Positions 61,488 to 64,000 of a stretch of DNA of 64,000 bases are shown here, piece by piece (position 1 is the first letter of the stretch; every line of letters begins with the position of its first letter). The notes under the pieces are model-generated. The model was not told the DNA's origin, made no database searches, and worked only from the letters and a program-made list of their open reading frames with translations. The stretch lies in assembly GCA_900114805.1 (NCBI GenBank), contig FOZN01000001.1, positions 124,001-188,000 on the forward strand, written 5' to 3'. The position numbers and the translations under genes were made by a program. The stretch comes from Agrococcus baldri. Its GTDB lineage: Bacteria > Actinomycetota > Actinomycetes > Actinomycetales > Microbacteriaceae.

Positions 61488-62662
61488 CGCTGCCTCGACT
61501 GCCCGATGCCGCGCGAGAGATCCTCGATGGCGCCGACGGTGACGACATCGGCGTCGCCGAGCCGCGAGCGGGACGGCAGCGCTCCCACCGCGGCGCGCAC
61601 GACCACCGAGACGACGCCGGCGGGCATGCCGTTGGCCGCCGTGCGGAGCGTGCGAGGCGGGACGGTGGAGCCGGTGATGAGCCAGGCGAGGCTGCCGGGC
61701 GCCGCTCGCCGGGAGGCGCGAGCGGCCGCGGCGATGCCGAGGGGCTGCTGCGGCTGGAGCACGGCGAGGGCATCGAGCAGCCGATCGCGCGTCGCCGCGT
61801 CGATGGCGTGCGCCTCGCCGCGCTCGCCGCGCGGGCTCTCGACGATGCGCAGGGCGCGGCGGTCGGCCATCGCCGCCAGTCCCAGGGTGCCGACCAGCGA
61901 GAGCGCGAGCTCGAAGTCGTCGCCGTCGTACTCGCGCGGGTCGGTGGAGAGCACGATCAGGGTGTCGGCGCGCCTGGACGGCTCGAACTGCCGCACCAGC
62001 AGCGTGCCCAGCCGGGCGCTCGAGCGCCAGTGCACCAGCCGGCGGTCGTCGCCCGGCGCGTACTCGCGCAGGCTGTGGAAGGAGACGTCGTCGGCGGTGC
62101 GCTCGGCGGCCGCCTCGCCGTCGAGGTCGCGCACGATGCCGCCCGCGCCGCCCGGCAGCCGCACCACGCGCGGGTGCACGACGAGCGTGCGGGAGTCGGT
62201 CAGGCGGTGGCGCCGCTCGAGCACGCCGAAGGGGTCGGTGCGGATGATGGTGGCGGGGCCGATGGTGCGCAGGCCGCGCCGGGAGGTGTCCAGCGGCACC
62301 GAGCGCACCACTCTCCCGCCGACCTCGATCGGCGGAATCTCCAGCACCACCTCGTCCTCGCCCACGACGAGGTCGACCTGATTGGGCGTCGCCGCCCGGG
62401 TCGGCCGCGACACCTCCACCAGCGCGAGCGCATCGGCCCCGACCGGCACCCGCTCGGCGCTCAGGCCGATGCGGGCCCGCGCCCAGCGCTCGCCCACGAT
62501 CCACGGGATGGCGCCCAGCAGCAGCACCGCGGCCGCCACGGCCGCGACCAGCGCCTCCGTCCAACCCAGCGTGCGCGCCAGCACGAGCCCGAGCACGACC
62601 ACCGCGACCAGCGACCAGCCCCACGGGCTGAGCGTGCGCGTGACGGCGTCGAGTGCGCGCAT
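61484..62662 (-). CDS. DUF58-domain membrane protein (envelope cluster)
   Basis: A 392-residue protein with two N-terminal membrane helices (GWSLVAVVVLGLVLARTLG; ALVAAVAAAVLLLGAIPW), a beta-rich central part (DLVVGEDEVVLEIPPIEVGG) and the DUF58 signature SFHSLREYAPGDDRRLVHWRSSARLGTLLVRQ read in pieces, followed by LIVLSTDPREYDGDD. Partner of the MoxR next door. It differs from the soluble DUF58 at 44.6 kb by its membrane anchor. A family of proteins with such a pair accompanies the transglutaminase-like genes in actinobacteria. Confidence 0.93.
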   Translation of the reverse strand: MRALDAVTRTLSPWGWSLVAVVVLGLVLARTLGWTEALVAAVAAAVLLLGAIPWIVGERWARARIGLSAERVPVGADALALVEVSRPTRAATPNQVDLVVGEDEVVLEIPPIEVGGRVVRSVPLDTSRRGLRTIGPATIIRTDPFGVLERRHRLTDSRTLVVHPRVVRLPGGAGGIVRDLDGEAAAERTADDVSFHSLREYAPGDDRRLVHWRSSARLGTLLVRQFEPSRRADTLIVLSTDPREYDGDDFELALSLVGTLGLAAMADRRALRIVESPRGERGEAHAIDAATRDRLLDALAVLQPQQPLGIAAAARASRRAAPGSLAWLITGSTVPPRTLRTAANGMPAGVVSVVVRAAVGALPSRSRLGDADVVTVGAIEDLSRGIGQSRQR

Positions 62663-62676
62663 CGCGGTGCCCGGTC

Positions 62677-63654
62677 TCAGCGCCTGGGCGGCGCCACGGT
62701 CAGCATCAGCTGCTGCACGATGCTCTCGGGGCGCACGTCATCGAACTCGGCCTCGGGCTGCAGCACCAGCCGGTGCGCGAGGGCAGGCACCGTGAGCGCC
62801 TTGACGTCGTCGGGCGTGACGTAGTCGCGGCCGTGGATCGCCGCCCACGCGCGCGACGTGCGCACGAGCGCGAGCGCGCCGCGCACCGAGACGCCCAGCC
62901 GCACCTCGTCCGCCTCCCGGGTGGCGTCGACCAGGCGGGCGACGTAGTCGACGATCGACGCCTCGACGTGCACCTTGCGGATCCGGGCCGCCATCGCCTG
63001 GATGAGCCGCGCATCCGCCACCGGCTTGATCTCGTCGGGCGAGACCTCTTCGCCCGAATCGGTGAGGATGCGCAGCGTCGAGGCGTGGTCGGGGTAGCCG
63101 ATGGACGCCTTGAGGGCGAAGCGGTCGAGCTGGGCCTCTGGCAGCTGGTAGGTGCCGGCGTGCTCGATGGGGTTCTGCGTCGCGATCACCATGAACGGAT
63201 GCGGCACCGGGTGCGCGATGCCGTCGACCGTGACGTGACCCTCCTGCATCACCTCCAGCAGCGCCGACTGCGTCTTCGGGCTCGCGCGGTTGATCTCGTC
63301 GGCGAGCACCACGTTGGCGAAGACCGGGCCCGGGCGGTACTCGAACTCGCCGCGCCCCTGGCTCCAGACGCTCACGCCGGTGATGTCGCCGGGCAGCAGG
63401 TCGGGCGTGAACTGGATGCGGCTGGCGGTGCCGTCGATGGTGGCCGCGAGCGCGCGGGCGAGCGAGGTCTTGCCGGTGCCGGGGTTGTCCTCGATCAGCA
63501 GATGGCCGTGGCTGAGCATGGCCGTGAGCGAGAGCTGCACCGCGAGGGGCTTGCCCACCAGCACCCGCTCGACGCGCTCGACGACGTGCTCTGCCAGCTC
63601 CTGGATGCTCGCGACATCGACCTCCACGGGCGACTCCCTTCGGTCGATGGTCAT
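62677..63654 (-). CDS. MoxR-family AAA+ ATPase (envelope cluster)
   Basis: A 325-residue MoxR ATPase: Walker A EDNPGTGKTSL, Walker B VVLADEINRASPKTQ, sensor IATQNPIEHAGTY and PEAQLDRFALK, lid domain ending at EFDDVRPESIVQQLM. It differs clearly from the MoxR at 45.5 kb (canonical GTGKT P-loop here, GLAKT there), so the two clusters use separate ATPases. 14 nt before the DUF58 start, 7 nt after the upstream gene. Confidence 0.96.
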   Translation of the reverse strand: MTIDRRESPVEVDVASIQELAEHVVERVERVLVGKPLAVQLSLTAMLSHGHLLIEDNPGTGKTSLARALAATIDGTASRIQFTPDLLPGDITGVSVWSQGRGEFEYRPGPVFANVVLADEINRASPKTQSALLEVMQEGHVTVDGIAHPVPHPFMVIATQNPIEHAGTYQLPEAQLDRFALKASIGYPDHASTLRILTDSGEEVSPDEIKPVADARLIQAMAARIRKVHVEASIVDYVARLVDATREADEVRLGVSVRGALALVRTSRAWAAIHGRDYVTPDDVKALTVPALAHRLVLQPEAEFDDVRPESIVQQLMLTVAPPRR

Positions 63655-63661
63655 GGCCTGC

Positions 63662-64000
63662 TCACAGCCCGCAGCCCGCGACGGTCGGCTGCTCGTCGCG
63701 ATGCGGTCTGGACTCCAGATAGGTTACGACGCCCCACGCCCGCACCTGCGTCGCCCCCGCCGGAACGGGCTCGGATGCCGCCCGCTCCGAGCTCCAGGTG
63801 CTGCCGATGAGGTAGGAGGCCACCACCTCTCCCCGGATGGTCGCGCCGGCGTTCGCGGGCGGTGTGGCGTTCAGCGGTGCGAGCGGGGTGCACGCGTTGA
63901 CGGTGGCCTCGAGGCTCAGCGGCATGCCGCTGCCGACCGAGGTCGGATCGGAGCACACCTTCGCGGCGCCGGCGCCGGAGGGCGCGCAGGCGCGCAGGTC
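63662..64000 (-). CDS. C-terminal part of a large protein leaving the window (partial)
   Basis: The frame is open from the window edge to a TGA; 112 residues are visible, Ser/Thr/Pro/Ala-rich with several Cys ([34 protein letters not shown], ending VAGCGL). Composition suggests an extracellular beta-rich repeat protein, and it directly precedes MoxR by 7 nt in the same orientation. Domains cannot be named from this fragment. Confidence 0.7.
   Translation of the reverse strand, partial: DLRACAPSGAGAAKVCSDPTSVGSGMPLSLEATVNACTPLAPLNATPPANAGATIRGEVVASYLIGSTWSSERAASEPVPAGATQVRAWGVVTYLESRPHRDEQPTVAGCGL

Noticed and set aside
57495-62381. A 1628-codon open frame on the plus strand opposite the FtsK-like, transglutaminase-like and DUF58 genes
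   Set aside because: Same reason: composition of a shadow frame, no start signals, and well-supported genes on the other strand.

Overview
The window looks like chromosomal DNA of a high-GC Gram-positive bacterium (Actinomycetota), most likely of the family Microbacteriaceae; a genus such as Agrococcus is only a guess. Grounds: very GC-rich coding sequence with GTG starts nearly as common as ATG, the actinobacterial gene order described below, many apparently leaderless genes, and an actinobacterial HemK-type methyltransferase. Coding density is very high: about 61 genes, no intergenic gap above about 235 bp, many 1-4 nt start/stop overlaps (ATGA, GTGA, TGATG). I found no rRNA, tRNA, CRISPR array, insertion sequence or prophage.

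The backbone is a set of housekeeping genes, all on the minus strand. Read right to left they are dxr, rseP, ispG, proS, nusA, ylxR, infB, rbfA, truB, ribF, rpsO, pnp, an M16 peptidase, dapB, thyA and folA. From memory this is the order on the Mycobacterium tuberculosis chromosome, so it is probably ancestral. Plus-strand genes and accessory clusters are wedged between these blocks. rimP, normally just upstream of nusA, is absent from that place.

Region by region: 1-2.7 kb lysine/folate/thymidylate operon (dapB, small membrane protein, thyA, folA). 2.8-5 kb GNAT acetyltransferase, a DUF559 nuclease-like gene flanked by inverted 52-bp palindromes, and a histidine phosphatase. 5-10.3 kb M16 peptidase, pnp, rpsO. 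10.4-16.5 kb PrsW protease, aspA and a tryptophan-to-anthranilate operon (kynA, M38 amidohydrolase, kynU). 16.6-20.9 kb methyltransferase, M20 peptidase, a lower-GC pair of small secreted proteins, and a CDF metal exporter. 21-28.3 kb deoC with an active and a catalytically dead aldehyde dehydrogenase, ribF, two small membrane proteins, truB, panE-like reductase. 28.3-33.3 kb uridine-kinase-like protein, DUF418 protein, mutY, RNB exonuclease, lipoprotein. 33.3-41.3 kb rbfA-infB-ylxR-nusA, Na+/alanine symporter, proS. 41.3-46.5 kb a Bat-type cluster (MoxR, DUF58, DUF4381-like, two VWA proteins, TPR-like). 46.6-53.8 kb MFS transporter, ispG, RNase HI fusion, rseP, lysozyme-like protein, dxr, OsmC. 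53.9-56.4 kb GABA aminotransferase and alanine dehydrogenase. 56.4-64 kb a second envelope cluster (FtsK/SpoIIIE ATPase, pseudo-transglutaminase, DUF58, MoxR, and the end of a large protein that leaves the window).

The most interesting signals are: a consistent leaderless-promoter architecture (TANNNT 6-9 nt before the start codon at about 22 genes); the envelope cluster whose transglutaminase lacks its catalytic Cys and His; an M38 amidohydrolase sitting where the N-formylkynurenine formamidase should be; the palindrome-flanked DUF559 gene; the dead aldehyde dehydrogenase paired with an active one; and a two-hairpin switch candidate over the infB ribosome-binding site.
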